A stretch of 64,000 nucleotides of DNA from Diplocloster agilis. Lineage in GTDB: Bacteria > Bacillota > Clostridia > Lachnospirales > Lachnospiraceae. The stretch lies in NCBI RefSeq assembly GCF_019042275.1, contig NZ_JAHQCW010000001.1, positions 1 to 64,000 of the forward strand, in the 5' to 3' direction. Below, one piece after another: positions 42,059-51,843 of this stretch (positions within the stretch are counted from its first letter, which is position 1; each line of letters opens with the position of its first letter). A model generated the notes under the pieces. It did not search any database. It was given only the letters and a program-made list of their open reading frames with translations, and was not told the origin of the DNA. The translations under genes and the position numbers were made by a program.

Positions 42059-43846
42059 TTATTCTTCGGCTTGGATGGCAATGCTCAGCTCATCCAGCTG
42101 TTTTAAGTCTACTACGTTGGGCGCTTCCGTCATCAGGCAGGAAGCGTCTTTTACCTTCGGGAAGGCGATAACTTCCCGGATGCTGTCCTCCCCGGCCATC
42201 AGCATCAGCATACGGTCGAAACCATAGGCCAGGCCCGCGTGAGGCGGAACACCGTATTTGAAGGCGTTCAGAAGGAAGCCGAAACGCTCATAGGCATCCT
42301 CCATGGTGAAGCCCAGGATCTCGAACATCTTCTCCTGCACATGATTCTGGAAGATTCTGACGCTTCCGCCGCCCAGCTCGGTACCGTTGAGTACGATGTC
42401 GTAGGCTTTGGCGCGTACCTTTCCTGGATCGGTGTCCAGAAGCTCCAGGTCTTCTTCCATAGGCATGGTAAACGGATGATGCATGGCCACAAAACGGTTC
42501 TGCTCCTCGGACCACTCTAACAGAGGGAATTCCGTTACCCAGAGGAAATTGAACTGGTTTTTGTTTAACAATCCCAGGTTCTTCGCCAGCTCCAGCCGCA
42601 GGCTGCCCAATACGTCGTAAACGACTTTGTTCTGATCGGCAGCAAACAACAGCAGATCCCCGGGTTTTCCCTGCATAGCCTGCACCAGGGCGCTGAGCTC
42701 CTCTTCGGTCATAAATTTAGCAAAGGAGGACTTGTAGGTTCCGTCCTCGTTGACCGCCAGATAGGCCAGGCCTTTCGCGCCGTAATCTTTTGCCAGGTTG
42801 ACCAGCGCATCGATTTTCTTTCTGGGCATCGCGCCCTGCCCTTCGGCATTTATGCCGCGGACACTGCCTCCGTTATCAAGCGCGCCTATGAAGACACCGA
42901 AGCCGCAGCCTTTGACCACTTCCGATACATCCACCAGCTCCATGCCGAAACGGGTATCGGGTTTGTCGGAACCGAAACGGTCCATAGCTTCCTGCCAGGT
43001 CATTCTCGGGATCGGAAGGGGCACCTCCACACCGATCGCTTCTTGGAATACACGGGCCAGCAGCCTTTCGTTGACATCGATCACATCGTCCACGTCCACA
43101 AAGGATAATTCCATATCGATCTGGGTAAATTCCGGCTGCCGGTCGGCCCGCAGGTCTTCGTCCCGGAAGCATTTGGCGATCTGGAAATACCGGTCATATC
43201 CGGAACACATCAGCAGCTGCTTAAACAGCTGGGGGGACTGGGGAAGTCCGTAGAACTTTCCGGGGTGGATCCGGCTTGGCACCAGGTAATCCCTGGCTCC
43301 CTCCGGCGTGCTTTTTCCCAGGATAGGAGTTTCTATCTCGAGAAAGCCCTCTTCCGCCAGAAAGTTTCTGACCAGAGTGGCCACTTTACTTCTTAAGATC
43401 AGGTTTCTCTGAAGATCCGGACGGCGCAGATCCAGATAGCGGTATTTTAAACGCAGCTCGTCTTTGGTCTGGGAATCCTCCTCGATGGGGAACGGAGGCG
43501 TCTCCGATTCGGATAAGATCCGAAGCTCCGTGGCCCGCAGCTCGATATCCCCGGTCGCCAGGTTCTCGTTCACAGCCCCGGCTCTCTTCTCGATACGGCC
43601 GACCGCGGCGATCACGAATTCATTTCTCAGCTTTTCCGCTTTGGCGAATCCTTCCTCTCCGATATCTTTTGTTTCAAATACTACCTGCAGTAAACCGGAA
43701 CGGTCTCTTAAATCCACAAAGATCATGCTTCCCAGATTCCGCCGTTTCTGTACCCATCCCATGACGGTTACGGTTTCACCAATATTCTGATTGCTCACTT
43801 CTGTACATCTGTGGGTCCTGTGCAGCCCCTTCATTGCCTCTGCCAT
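42059..43846 (-). CDS. aspS: Aspartyl-tRNA synthetase
   Basis: A 595-residue class II synthetase: N-terminal OB anticodon domain (about 1-110), class II motifs with FRDEDLRADRQPEFTQID (motif 2; key FRDEDLRADR), the bacterial insertion domain (about 285-415), and motif 3 GLAYGFDRMLMLM near the C-terminus. All catalytic motifs are intact. The ribosome binding site is weak (AAGAAAGAT). It follows hisS, as in most Clostridia, after a gap of 120 bases that contains a short tandem repeat. Whether it also charges tRNA-Asn cannot be told. Confidence 0.97.
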   Translation of the reverse strand: MAEAMKGLHRTHRCTEVSNQNIGETVTVMGWVQKRRNLGSMIFVDLRDRSGLLQVVFETKDIGEEGFAKAEKLRNEFVIAAVGRIEKRAGAVNENLATGDIELRATELRILSESETPPFPIEEDSQTKDELRLKYRYLDLRRPDLQRNLILRSKVATLVRNFLAEEGFLEIETPILGKSTPEGARDYLVPSRIHPGKFYGLPQSPQLFKQLLMCSGYDRYFQIAKCFRDEDLRADRQPEFTQIDMELSFVDVDDVIDVNERLLARVFQEAIGVEVPLPIPRMTWQEAMDRFGSDKPDTRFGMELVDVSEVVKGCGFGVFIGALDNGGSVRGINAEGQGAMPRKKIDALVNLAKDYGAKGLAYLAVNEDGTYKSSFAKFMTEEELSALVQAMQGKPGDLLLFAADQNKVVYDVLGSLRLELAKNLGLLNKNQFNFLWVTEFPLLEWSEEQNRFVAMHHPFTMPMEEDLELLDTDPGKVRAKAYDIVLNGTELGGGSVRIFQNHVQEKMFEILGFTMEDAYERFGFLLNAFKYGVPPHAGLAYGFDRMLMLMAGEDSIREVIAFPKVKDASCLMTEAPNVVDLKQLDELSIAIQAEE

Positions 43847-43862
43847 ATCTTTCTTATTCTCC

Positions 43863-43934
43863 TGACTTTAACGAATTTTCTGACTTTAACGAATTTTCCG
43901 ACTTTACCGAATCTTCCCATTTTACCGAATTTTC
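43863..43934 (-). repeat. Four tandem 18-base repeats between hisS and aspS
   Basis: Units 43863-43880, 43881-43898, 43899-43916 and 43917-43934, consensus TGACTTTAACGAATTTTC, the first two identical and the last two with two to four changes. They lie in the leader just before aspS. Period exactly 18, no spacers, so not CRISPR. Confidence 0.9.
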
Positions 43935-43966
43935 GGTCTAACCATTTTCTACAAATCCCTAATTTC

Positions 43967-45211
43967 TTACACAAACAGTCCCGGTATCTCATCCAAAGCC
44001 ACCTCTGTCTGCTCCTTGGACTGCATATCCTTTACCACTGCTCTATTGTTAGCCAGCTCGTCGCTGCCGATGATTACGGTTTTCTTCGCGCCGATTTTGT
44101 TGGCATATTTCATCTGCGCTTTCACGCTGCGGTCCAGATAGTCGGTTTCCACGATGATGCCGTGAGATCTTATCTCATTGACCAGACGATATGCTTTGGC
44201 CCGCGCATCTTTACCAAGAATCCCTACGTATAACTCCGGCACATCCATGGGTGGCAGATCCACGCCCTCTTTGTCCAGAAAATATAGAATACGTTCGATT
44301 CCCATGCCAAATCCCACGGAAGGGATGTCCTGCTTCTCGTCGATCTCATGAATCAACCCGTCGTACCGGCCGCCTCCGCACAGCGTAAAGCCCTCGGAAT
44401 TCACGAACTCAAATACCGTTTTTGTATAATAGTCCAGGCCCCGGACGATGCCCGTGTCGATCTCATAGGGAATATTGAGCTCCGTCAGCAGCGCCTGCAG
44501 TTCTTCAAAATGGTTCCGGCATTCCTCATCCAGATAATCAATAGTTCTGGGCGCATCTTTGACAATCTTCTTACAGCTGTCCACCTTACAGTCGATGACC
44601 CGCAGCGGGTTCGTCTTCATCCGTTCCCGGCAGGTCTCGCACAGCTCGCTTTCATGCTCGGACAGGTACTTAAGCAGCGCGTCGTTATAGGTCTTCCGGC
44701 AGTCCTTGCAGCCGATGCTGTTGATATGAAGCTTCGCATCTTTCAGCCCCAGTTTCTTAATAAGAGCCGCAACCAGGCTGATTACCTCTACCTCCGCCAA
44801 CGGGCTTTTGGCGCCCACGAACTCCACGCCGAACTGATGGTGCTGGCGCAGCCGCCCGCTCTGGGGTTTTTCATACCGGAACGCCGGGGTTACATAATAA
44901 AACTTCACAGGCTGGGGATTGGCATACAGATTGTGCTCCAGATACGCACGCATAACCCCCGCGGTACCTTCCGGCTTCAGAGTAATGCTTCTTCCCCCTT
45001 TGTCCTCGAAGGTATACATCTCCTTTTGCACCACATCGGTGGTCTCGCCCACGCCCCGCTGAAATAACACCGTATGCTCGAAAACGGGGGTAATAATTTC
45101 CGTGATATTATAAGTTCTGGCCAGATCCCTGGCAATCTTCTCCACGACCGCACGCCGGTGCATATCCTCGCCGTACCAGTCCTGTACTCCTCTAGGTGCC
45201 TGTGTTATCAT
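43967..45211 (-). CDS. hisS: Histidyl-tRNA synthetase
   Basis: A 414-residue class II synthetase. The histidine signature [12 protein letters not shown] and motif 2 [17 protein letters not shown] (key FRYEKPQ) are clear; the C-terminal anticodon domain covers about 325-414. A cysteine-rich segment (about 180-215, [21 protein letters not shown]) is unusual in Gammaproteobacterial HisS but normal in Clostridia. The start overlaps the HD gene as ATGA, with CAGGAGGG upstream. Confidence 0.96.
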   Translation of the reverse strand: MITQAPRGVQDWYGEDMHRRAVVEKIARDLARTYNITEIITPVFEHTVLFQRGVGETTDVVQKEMYTFEDKGGRSITLKPEGTAGVMRAYLEHNLYANPQPVKFYYVTPAFRYEKPQSGRLRQHHQFGVEFVGAKSPLAEVEVISLVAALIKKLGLKDAKLHINSIGCKDCRKTYNDALLKYLSEHESELCETCRERMKTNPLRVIDCKVDSCKKIVKDAPRTIDYLDEECRNHFEELQALLTELNIPYEIDTGIVRGLDYYTKTVFEFVNSEGFTLCGGGRYDGLIHEIDEKQDIPSVGFGMGIERILYFLDKEGVDLPPMDVPELYVGILGKDARAKAYRLVNEIRSHGIIVETDYLDRSVKAQMKYANKIGAKKTVIIGSDELANNRAVVKDMQSKEQTEVALDEIPGLFV

Positions 45212-45825
45212 AATTTTCCCTCCTGTATTTCCACCTGCAGATCCTTTTGGTTTAACAGCCCGTTTATATCTTCCTCATGGACCATCCGCTGAAAAGCCAA
45301 AAATATCCGCATATCGAAATTCTTTATTTCCTCTATCATCAGTTCCATCGCCGTCTCCAGGTCAAATGCCCTGCGGTACGGCCGGTCCGCCGTAAGCGCC
45401 GCGAATACGTCGCAGACTCTCAAGATCCTGGCGCCGTAGGGAATCTCTTCCCCTTTTAAATGAAACGGATACCCGGAACCGTCGTAATTTTCATGGTGAT
45501 GCAAAATCCATTGCTGGATATGTTCCGGATAGCCATGCTCCCTGGCGATCTCATACCCCAGTTCCGTGTGCTGATGGATGTATTTCATCTGCTCCACATC
45601 CAGCGCTTCCTCATCTCTGCCATACAGATAAGAAGACAGCTTGATCTTCCCGATATCATGTATCGTTCCGGCCACAGCCAGATCATAGCACACCGTCTGC
45701 TCTTCCTGAAGCATGGCGGCCAGTCTTCCCGCCAGACAGCTGACGCAGATCGCGTGGCTGATACCATCGGACACATCCTGTTGTAAGAAATACTTTTTTT
45801 CCAGATTCGTCTCCATACTACCCAT
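45208..45825 (-). CDS. HD domain phosphohydrolase (HD-GYP-like)
   Basis: A 205-residue protein. The HD metal site [14 protein letters not shown], a second [20 protein letters not shown] (key [11 protein letters not shown]) and [20 protein letters not shown] are HD-GYP features, but the GYP reads SGYP, so activity on cyclic dinucleotides is plausible though not assured. No sensor or receiver domain. It lies between hemZ and hisS with coupled translation on both sides. Confidence 0.85.
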   Translation of the reverse strand: MGSMETNLEKKYFLQQDVSDGISHAICVSCLAGRLAAMLQEEQTVCYDLAVAGTIHDIGKIKLSSYLYGRDEEALDVEQMKYIHQHTELGYEIAREHGYPEHIQQWILHHHENYDGSGYPFHLKGEEIPYGARILRVCDVFAALTADRPYRRAFDLETAMELMIEEIKNFDMRIFLAFQRMVHEEDINGLLNQKDLQVEIQEGKL

Positions 45826-45827
45826 TC

Positions 45828-47276
45828 CTATCCTCCATCGGCCAGAAGATTCCGCTTGCGCTCAAGCATCTCCTCAATTCTGCCGATATAAGTGGGCACA
45901 TCCTTGACATTACCGCACCGCTCGATCCGGTTCTGTGAGGGAATCACCAGCTTGCTGACGCTTCCCGCTCCCAGAGCCATGATGGTCTGCATCTCTTCCA
46001 TCATAAGTATATTGTAAATTCCGGCTTTGTCAACCTTTGCATAGCCAACATTTTCAAAATTTCCCGCCATATTCTTCTGCCGGTACAGGTAATAGGGCTC
46101 CATTCCCATCTCCTGAGCGGTCCGGGAAGCCAGATTCATAATCTCCTCCGTATTCTCGATCTTCAGATCCCGATACTCCTCCCGGAACATATTAAGCCTG
46201 GCCGCTCTCTTAATCGCCAGCGAGTGAACCGTAATATTATCTGGGTCCAATTCCTTAAGCACTTCCAACGTATGAGTGACTTCCGCCACTCCTTCCCCGG
46301 GCAGCCCCATAATAATATCCATATTAATATTATCAAACCCCAGCTCCCTGGCCATATAAAAAGCCTCCACGGTCTGCTCCACCGTATGCCGGCGTCCGAT
46401 CACATCCAAGGTCTGCTGATTCATCGTCTGCGGATTAACAGAAATCCTGCTGATTCCATGTCTTCTCAGCACCTTAAGCTTCTCTCTGGTAATGCTGTCA
46501 GGCCTCCCCGCCTCCACCGTAAACTCAAGCAGATGCTCATAAGAAAACCTCTCCTCCAGTCTGGTAAGCAGCCGGTCCATCTGTTCCGGCGCAAGAGTTG
46601 TAGGCGTGCCTCCTCCCATATAAATAGAATTCAGCTTCTTATGCCCGCACATCTCAGAGACCCCGTCAATCTCCCGGAACAGCGCCCTCAAATACTCCTC
46701 AATCCGATCCTCCCACCCGGAAATCGGATAAGACGTAAAAGAACAGTAAAGACAGGTACTGGGACAAAACGGAATTCCCACGTACAAACTATACCCTTCC
46801 TCATAATCAATATCCTTCAAAATATGCAGTTCCCGGTTCGCGATCGCTATAGCCAACGCGGTCTTCTCCCTGCTGACCAAATACTCCTCCCGCATCCTCT
46901 GCGCAATCTCCACATTCCTACGCCCTTCCATCAGCATAGAAAGCGCGATCTTCGTCGGCCGTATCCCGGTCAGGCTCCCCCAGGGCAGCTCCCTTTGCGT
47001 ATATTCCGAAAGCAGACGATACACCGCCCGCTTACATTCATTCTTCGTCTCCATCCGATCCCCGTCATTACGCGGAACCGTAACCTCTCTAAAACCCCCG
47101 TCATCCCCATTCACTTGAATCACAATAACCCCCGGCAGATACAAAAGCAAAATCCGCACCTCTGCCTCTTCCACCGGTTCATCCGTCACCACAACATCCT
47201 CACCCGGAAAAAACGACTTCACCAGCGGAAAAATCTCATTCAAAAACTCCCTATTACCAAATTGAATTGTAATCAT
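45828..47276 (-). CDS. hemZ: Coproporphyrinogen dehydrogenase-like radical SAM protein HemZ
   Basis: A 482-residue radical SAM enzyme of the HemN family; the cluster motif CPSTCLYCSF is near residue 172, and YMGGGTPTTL follows about 45 residues on. The N-terminal 160 residues are specific for HemZ. HemZ homologues in heme-less Clostridia are named by similarity; whether it makes porphyrins here is unproved. It stands between a tandem repeat/palindrome region and the HD gene. Confidence 0.9.
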   Translation of the reverse strand: MITIQFGNREFLNEIFPLVKSFFPGEDVVVTDEPVEEAEVRILLLYLPGVIVIQVNGDDGGFREVTVPRNDGDRMETKNECKRAVYRLLSEYTQRELPWGSLTGIRPTKIALSMLMEGRRNVEIAQRMREEYLVSREKTALAIAIANRELHILKDIDYEEGYSLYVGIPFCPSTCLYCSFTSYPISGWEDRIEEYLRALFREIDGVSEMCGHKKLNSIYMGGGTPTTLAPEQMDRLLTRLEERFSYEHLLEFTVEAGRPDSITREKLKVLRRHGISRISVNPQTMNQQTLDVIGRRHTVEQTVEAFYMARELGFDNINMDIIMGLPGEGVAEVTHTLEVLKELDPDNITVHSLAIKRAARLNMFREEYRDLKIENTEEIMNLASRTAQEMGMEPYYLYRQKNMAGNFENVGYAKVDKAGIYNILMMEEMQTIMALGAGSVSKLVIPSQNRIERCGNVKDVPTYIGRIEEMLERKRNLLADGG

Positions 47277-47309
47277 CCCTATAACTCCACATACTCTAAA
47301 TTTTCAAAA

Positions 47310-47450
47310 CCCATCAAATTGAATAAACCCATTAACTGAATATACCCATCAACTGAATATACCTATCAAACTGAATAAATCCATTAAATTGGATAAACCC
47401 ATCAAATTGAATAAACCCATTAAACCGAACAACCCCATTAACCGGATAAA
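47310..47450 (-). repeat. About eight tandem 17-18-base repeats upstream of hemZ
   Basis: Eight units with consensus CCCATCAAATTGAATAAA (plus strand), 17 or 18 bases each, with up to five changes. The array starts 34 bases before the hemZ ATG, so it is in or just upstream of the leader. No spacers between units, so not CRISPR. Confidence 0.88.
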
Positions 47451-47562
47451 AATCTCATCTAAACCTAATACCATTAAGAAACAACCCCATCTATACCCAC
47501 CGCTACCGCCGCTAAACCTATTATAACAATCATCCTCCTCACTCCCAGCCTGCTAAAGAGTA

Positions 47563-47845
47563 GGGAGGAGAGGAAAGCGGCGGGGCCTTGCGGGGATGGG
47601 CTGCAAATCTCGTGGGGCCAAATCGCTTGAGACCGGACCTTAGAACGGATTACGCAGATGGAGGGAGAACCTCGCAGAGTCCGGGACACTGTCCGAGCCG
47701 CATTTTGGCGAGTTTGTCCCGGGCTATGCCAATAAGAGGTTCTCCCTCCATCGGAGTTATCCGTTCTTAGGTCCGGCCGAAGCGATTTGGCCCCACGAGA
47801 TTTGCAGCCCATCCCCGCAAGGCCCCGCCGCTTTCCTCTCCTCCC
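47563..47845. repeat. Palindromic intergenic element E (type II)
   Basis: Arms of about 108 bases (47563-47673 and 47730-47845) are near-perfect complements; the outer 70 bases are almost identical when read on opposite strands. The tip, plus strand, carries a 10-pair stem GTCCGGGACA / TGTCCCGGGC enclosing CTGTCCGA-GCC-GCATTTT-GGC-GAGTT. The inner loop is thus CCGA / GAGT. It lies between hemZ and the MBL gene on the same strand. Confidence 0.85.
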
Positions 47846-47895
47846 GGCCCCTCTCAGGCCCCCCTTCAGGAAGACCTAATTAAGCCCGGACCCGT

Positions 47896-48528
47896 TCACC
47901 GAATCCAGGCATTATATTCTCTCTCCCGTCCGATCGTCGTCGGCTCTCCATGTCCCGGATAGACATCCGTCTCATCCGGAAGGGTCATCAGCTTATCCCC
48001 CACAGAACGAAGCAGCTCCGACATGCTTCCCCCCGGAAAATCCGTCCGTCCGATGCTGTCATAAAACAGCGTATCCCCCGACATCAGCGCATGCTCCTGC
48101 GGCAGATAATAACAACAGCCCCCGGCCGTATGCCCCGGTGTGAACAGAACCCGGATTTCAAAACCCGCTAATGTTAGCTCCTGTTGATCCTTCAGGCAGA
48201 CATCCGCTTTTAACGATATGTCAGCGCCGAACATGACAGACAAATTCCTGTCCGCATACCGGAGCGTCTCGCTGTCCGCCTCGTGTATATAGACCGGAAT
48301 CTGATAGGCATTCTTTAAATATTCCACACCCATGATATGATCCGCGTGGGCATGGGTCAGAAGGATGGCCTGCGGTTCCAACTGCTGCTCCTCGATCTTG
48401 ACTTTCAGCCGCTCTGCGTCTGCTCCCGGATCTATGATTACCGTCTGCCTGGTATCCTTACGAATCAGAAAATAGCAGTTGGTAGAAAGCATACCCACCG
48501 GATATGTTTTAATTTCCAGTGCTCCCAT
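47896..48528 (-). CDS. MBL-fold metallo-hydrolase (glyoxalase II-like)
   Basis: A 210-residue zinc hydrolase with the THAHADHIMG metal motif (about residue 58-67), further His in FTPGHTAGG (about 134) and VYPGHGEPT (about 192). Such small forms hydrolyse thioesters; they stand downstream of rel in many Clostridia. It starts 35 bases after the rel stop and is probably co-transcribed. Confidence 0.9.
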   Translation of the reverse strand: MGALEIKTYPVGMLSTNCYFLIRKDTRQTVIIDPGADAERLKVKIEEQQLEPQAILLTHAHADHIMGVEYLKNAYQIPVYIHEADSETLRYADRNLSVMFGADISLKADVCLKDQQELTLAGFEIRVLFTPGHTAGGCCYYLPQEHALMSGDTLFYDSIGRTDFPGGSMSELLRSVGDKLMTLPDETDVYPGHGEPTTIGREREYNAWIR

Positions 48529-48563
48529 TGCCTCAACACCTCATTCTTTCACATAGGACCACG

Positions 48564-50867
48564 TCAGCCGGTGGTCCGTTCGATATCCATGATTCCCTCT
48601 ACCTGGCGCAGCTTGTCGGTCACCTGGATCAGCTGCTCCCGCCCGGTTATGTTAAACGTGACATTGATCGTTGCGGTTCCCTGCTTGCTGGTTCTTACAT
48701 TGATCGAAGTCATGTCAATCTGCTGCTCTGTAAATATCTTGGATACATCCACCAGCAGTCCCATCCGGTTTCTGCCGTATATCTTAAGCTCCGCCAGATA
48801 CAGGCCGTTGCCGCCCGCCTCATCCGGCTGCTGCCACTCTGCGTCGATCAGGCGCACCCGGTCGCTGTCCGGCAGATTAATCACATTGACGCAGTCCGTC
48901 CTGTGAATGGACACGCCCCGGCCTCTGGTGACGAAACCTACAATCTCGTCTCCCGGAACCGGACTGCAGCATTTGGAGAAACGCACCGCCACATCGTGGA
49001 TGCCCTTGACCACAATACCGCTCTTGGATTTGGCGATACGGATCCGGTTATCCTTGACCTCGGAGACCGTCTCCAGGATCTTTTCATCGGTAATCTCTTT
49101 TTTCAGGGTCTTCTGCCGCTCTTCCTGCAGACGGTTGACTACCTGCCCTTCCTTTAAACCGCCGTGGCCGATGGCCGCCAGCACCGAATCCCAGTTTCGG
49201 AAGCCGTATTTGCGCTGAACCACTTCCTGGAATTCCGGTTTCATAATCTCGCTCTGGTTGATGCTCTTAACTTTACAGTACTGATTCACCATGTCCTTGC
49301 CGCGAGTGATATTTTCTTCCTTGAATTCGTTTTTAAACCACTGATTGATCTTATTTTTTGCCTGCGTGCTCTTGACAATAGCCAGCCAGTCCCGGCTGGG
49401 CCCTTTGGAATTCTGGGAGGTAAGGATCTCGATCCGGTCGCCGTTCTGGATCTCATAGTCGATATTGACCAGCTTGCCGTTTACCTTGGCGCCGATCATC
49501 TTATTCCCCACCGCGCTGTGAATGCTGTAAGCGAAATCGATGGGCGTGGAACCGGCGGGCAGATTCTGCACGTCTCCCGACGGAGTAAAGCAATACACGC
49601 TGTCGGAGAACAGATCCAGGTCGCTCTTTAACAGGCTCATGAACTCCCGGTTATCCGACATATCCCGCTGCCATTCCAGAATCTGACGCAGCCAGCTTAA
49701 TTTTTCTTCTTCCTGGTCCGCCACGCTCTTCTTGCCATCGGAGGATTCTTTGTATTTCCAATGGGCGGCGATACCATATTCCGCCGTCCGGTGCATTTCA
49801 TATGTCCGAATCTGTATCTCAAAAGGCTGACCGGTCGGTCCGATCAGGGTTGTATGAAGAGACTGGTACATATTCGGCTTCGGCATGGCGATATAATCCT
49901 TGAACCGGCCCGGGATCGGTTTGTACATTTCATGAATGACGCCTAGCGCCGCGTAGCAGTCCTTGACCGTATCCACGATAATGCGCACCGCGAACAGATC
50001 GTATATCTGATCCAGGGTCTTATCCTGATTCACCATTTTCTTATATATACTGAAGAAATGTTTGACCCGCCCGGACACGTCGGCCCGGATACCGGCCTTG
50101 ATAATATGCGTCTGTACCTCATCCACGATACTCTGCACATACTCTTCCCTGGCGCTTTTGCGAAGCGCGATTTTCTCCACCAGATCATAGTACACATCCG
50201 GCTGCAGATATTTTAAGGCCAGATCATCCAGCTCCACCTTCACCTTGGAAATACCCAGCCGCTGCGCGATAGGAGCATAGATATCCATGGTCTCCCTTGC
50301 TTTTTCCTTCTGTTTCTCCGGCTTCATGTACTGGAGCGTACGCATATTGTGCAAGCGGTCCGCCAGTTTGATCAGTATAACACGGATGTCCTTTGCCATA
50401 GCCAGGAACATTTTTCTTAAATTCTCCGCCTGTACCTCGACCTTATCCGCCTTGTATGACAGCTGTCCCAACTTGGTGACCCCGTCCACTAAAAGAGCGA
50501 CCTCATTGCCGAAACCGGCCGCTACCTCTTCCACCGTCATAATCGTATCTTCCACCGCGTCATGCAGAAGCCCCGCCACGATGGTCTCTTTGTCTAACTC
50601 CAGATCCGCCAGTATGATTGCAACACAAAGAGGGTGAGTAATATACGGCTCACCCGATTTTCTCGCCTGGTCCTTATGCGCTTCCCTGGCAGTTTTATAT
50701 GCTTTTTCTATGATGGATATATCTGTGGACGGATGATATTTTTTCACACTGGCAATCAATTCGTCATACAGTACATCCGGACTGGTAAATTCAGCCGGCG
50801 CTTTTACACAGCTCTCGATCTCTTTGAGCTTATCCGCCGGTATCTGAAATTCAGATTTTTCTCCCAT
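48564..50867 (-). CDS. rel: Bifunctional (p)ppGpp synthetase/hydrolase Rel
   Basis: A 767-residue long RelA/SpoT homologue: HD hydrolase (about 45-200, with HDAVEDTIM), synthetase (about 240-380, with RIIVDTVKDCYAALG), TGS (about 395-460, FTPSGDVQNLPAGSTPIDFAYSIHS) and a C-terminal zinc-finger/ACT region (about 600-767; CCSPVPGDEIVG). The catalytic motifs of both activities are present. The conserved start MGEKSEF fits the family and the spacing. First gene of the rel–MBL pair. Confidence 0.96.
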   Translation of the reverse strand: MGEKSEFQIPADKLKEIESCVKAPAEFTSPDVLYDELIASVKKYHPSTDISIIEKAYKTAREAHKDQARKSGEPYITHPLCVAIILADLELDKETIVAGLLHDAVEDTIMTVEEVAAGFGNEVALLVDGVTKLGQLSYKADKVEVQAENLRKMFLAMAKDIRVILIKLADRLHNMRTLQYMKPEKQKEKARETMDIYAPIAQRLGISKVKVELDDLALKYLQPDVYYDLVEKIALRKSAREEYVQSIVDEVQTHIIKAGIRADVSGRVKHFFSIYKKMVNQDKTLDQIYDLFAVRIIVDTVKDCYAALGVIHEMYKPIPGRFKDYIAMPKPNMYQSLHTTLIGPTGQPFEIQIRTYEMHRTAEYGIAAHWKYKESSDGKKSVADQEEEKLSWLRQILEWQRDMSDNREFMSLLKSDLDLFSDSVYCFTPSGDVQNLPAGSTPIDFAYSIHSAVGNKMIGAKVNGKLVNIDYEIQNGDRIEILTSQNSKGPSRDWLAIVKSTQAKNKINQWFKNEFKEENITRGKDMVNQYCKVKSINQSEIMKPEFQEVVQRKYGFRNWDSVLAAIGHGGLKEGQVVNRLQEERQKTLKKEITDEKILETVSEVKDNRIRIAKSKSGIVVKGIHDVAVRFSKCCSPVPGDEIVGFVTRGRGVSIHRTDCVNVINLPDSDRVRLIDAEWQQPDEAGGNGLYLAELKIYGRNRMGLLVDVSKIFTEQQIDMTSINVRTSKQGTATINVTFNITGREQLIQVTDKLRQVEGIMDIERTTG

Positions 50868-50938
50868 TTATGCCCACCACTTTTTTCGGTTATCTATTTA
50901 TTATAATGAGATTCCTCAAAAAATGCAATCTTTTGTCC

Positions 50939-51829
50939 TTATTTTACATCCACACCGCCGAATACACACTGGGCGTCTATATAGACGACTGCTCTGGGCG
51001 TTCCGTAGGGAGGACTTTTTTTGTTGGAAACACCGCCGCAGAAGGACTGGTCTTTCACCATGATCAGCACGTCATCCGGAGCCAGAATATCGATGCCTCC
51101 GAATATAGAATTCACTTTGATCAGTACGTCCTGATCGATGATTGCATTCCGAATGTCCAGGTCCATGCCGCCGAACACGGTATGAAGCACAGCCCCCTGG
51201 AACACTTCATTATTATAGCTTATTTTTCTCCCGTTAAATACGGTTGAAAACTGAGGGACTCCCGCTTCCATATGAGGCTGATAGCTGCCGCTTTTTCCCG
51301 TATCCTCGGTATATGCGCTCTGACCGGTATACGCACTCTGACCGGAATAGCTGCCCTGTCCGGAATAACCGCCCTGTCCGGCCTGCTGCCCCTGCTGTGA
51401 CCCGTCGAAGCCCTCTGCCTTGCCCGCGCTGCTCTTCGGACCGCCCCGGTAGCCTCCCTGATAAGTATCGTCCTGATAGGAATTCCCCTGATAAGTATTG
51501 CCACGATATTGATTTCGATTACTCCGAACCAGAAAATTAATTCCAATTACAACTAAAACCACCGGGAACATCATGCCCCACATCACCCGGCTGGAAAATA
51601 CATTCTGCGCCGACAAAAGCAGCATGATACCGACGCACACTCCGAAAATATTTCCCGCATTGGGCCGGTTCTGAATCATACTGATCACACAGGGGACAAT
51701 GATAAATAAAGTCCACCATCCGTCAAAAAACAGGCTGAAGCTCCACAGGCCCAGAACATTTCCCGCGAACCCGATGCCTGCGACGATGAACGCAACGCCC
51801 CATAAAATGCTTGATAAGCGATATCTCAT
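50939..51829 (-). CDS. LiaF-like membrane protein
   Basis: A 296-residue protein with four helices in the first 100 residues, a Gln/Gly/Tyr-rich repeat region (about 105-190) with YQGN and GQSAYTG-type repeats, and a C-terminal LiaF-like beta domain (about 200-296: VFGGMDLDIRNA, IFGGIDILAP, FGGVDV). LiaF-type proteins inhibit or tune LiaRS-like envelope-stress systems. No LiaS/LiaR genes are adjacent. AGGAGG precedes the ATG. Confidence 0.8.
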   Translation of the reverse strand: MRYRLSSILWGVAFIVAGIGFAGNVLGLWSFSLFFDGWWTLFIIVPCVISMIQNRPNAGNIFGVCVGIMLLLSAQNVFSSRVMWGMMFPVVLVVIGINFLVRSNRNQYRGNTYQGNSYQDDTYQGGYRGGPKSSAGKAEGFDGSQQGQQAGQGGYSGQGSYSGQSAYTGQSAYTEDTGKSGSYQPHMEAGVPQFSTVFNGRKISYNNEVFQGAVLHTVFGGMDLDIRNAIIDQDVLIKVNSIFGGIDILAPDDVLIMVKDQSFCGGVSNKKSPPYGTPRAVVYIDAQCVFGGVDVK

Positions 51830-51843
51830 AAGTATAGCCTCCT

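Noticed and set aside
43863-43934. CRISPR array or operator cluster
   Set aside because: Four contiguous 18-base units without spacers, not palindromic; recorded as a tandem repeat.
46224-47339. 371-residue plus-strand open frame
   Set aside because: Antisense to hemZ, rich in Arg/His/Pro, no ribosome binding site or domain.
47310-47450. CRISPR array
   Set aside because: Units of 17-18 bases follow one another without spacers, and there are no cas genes.
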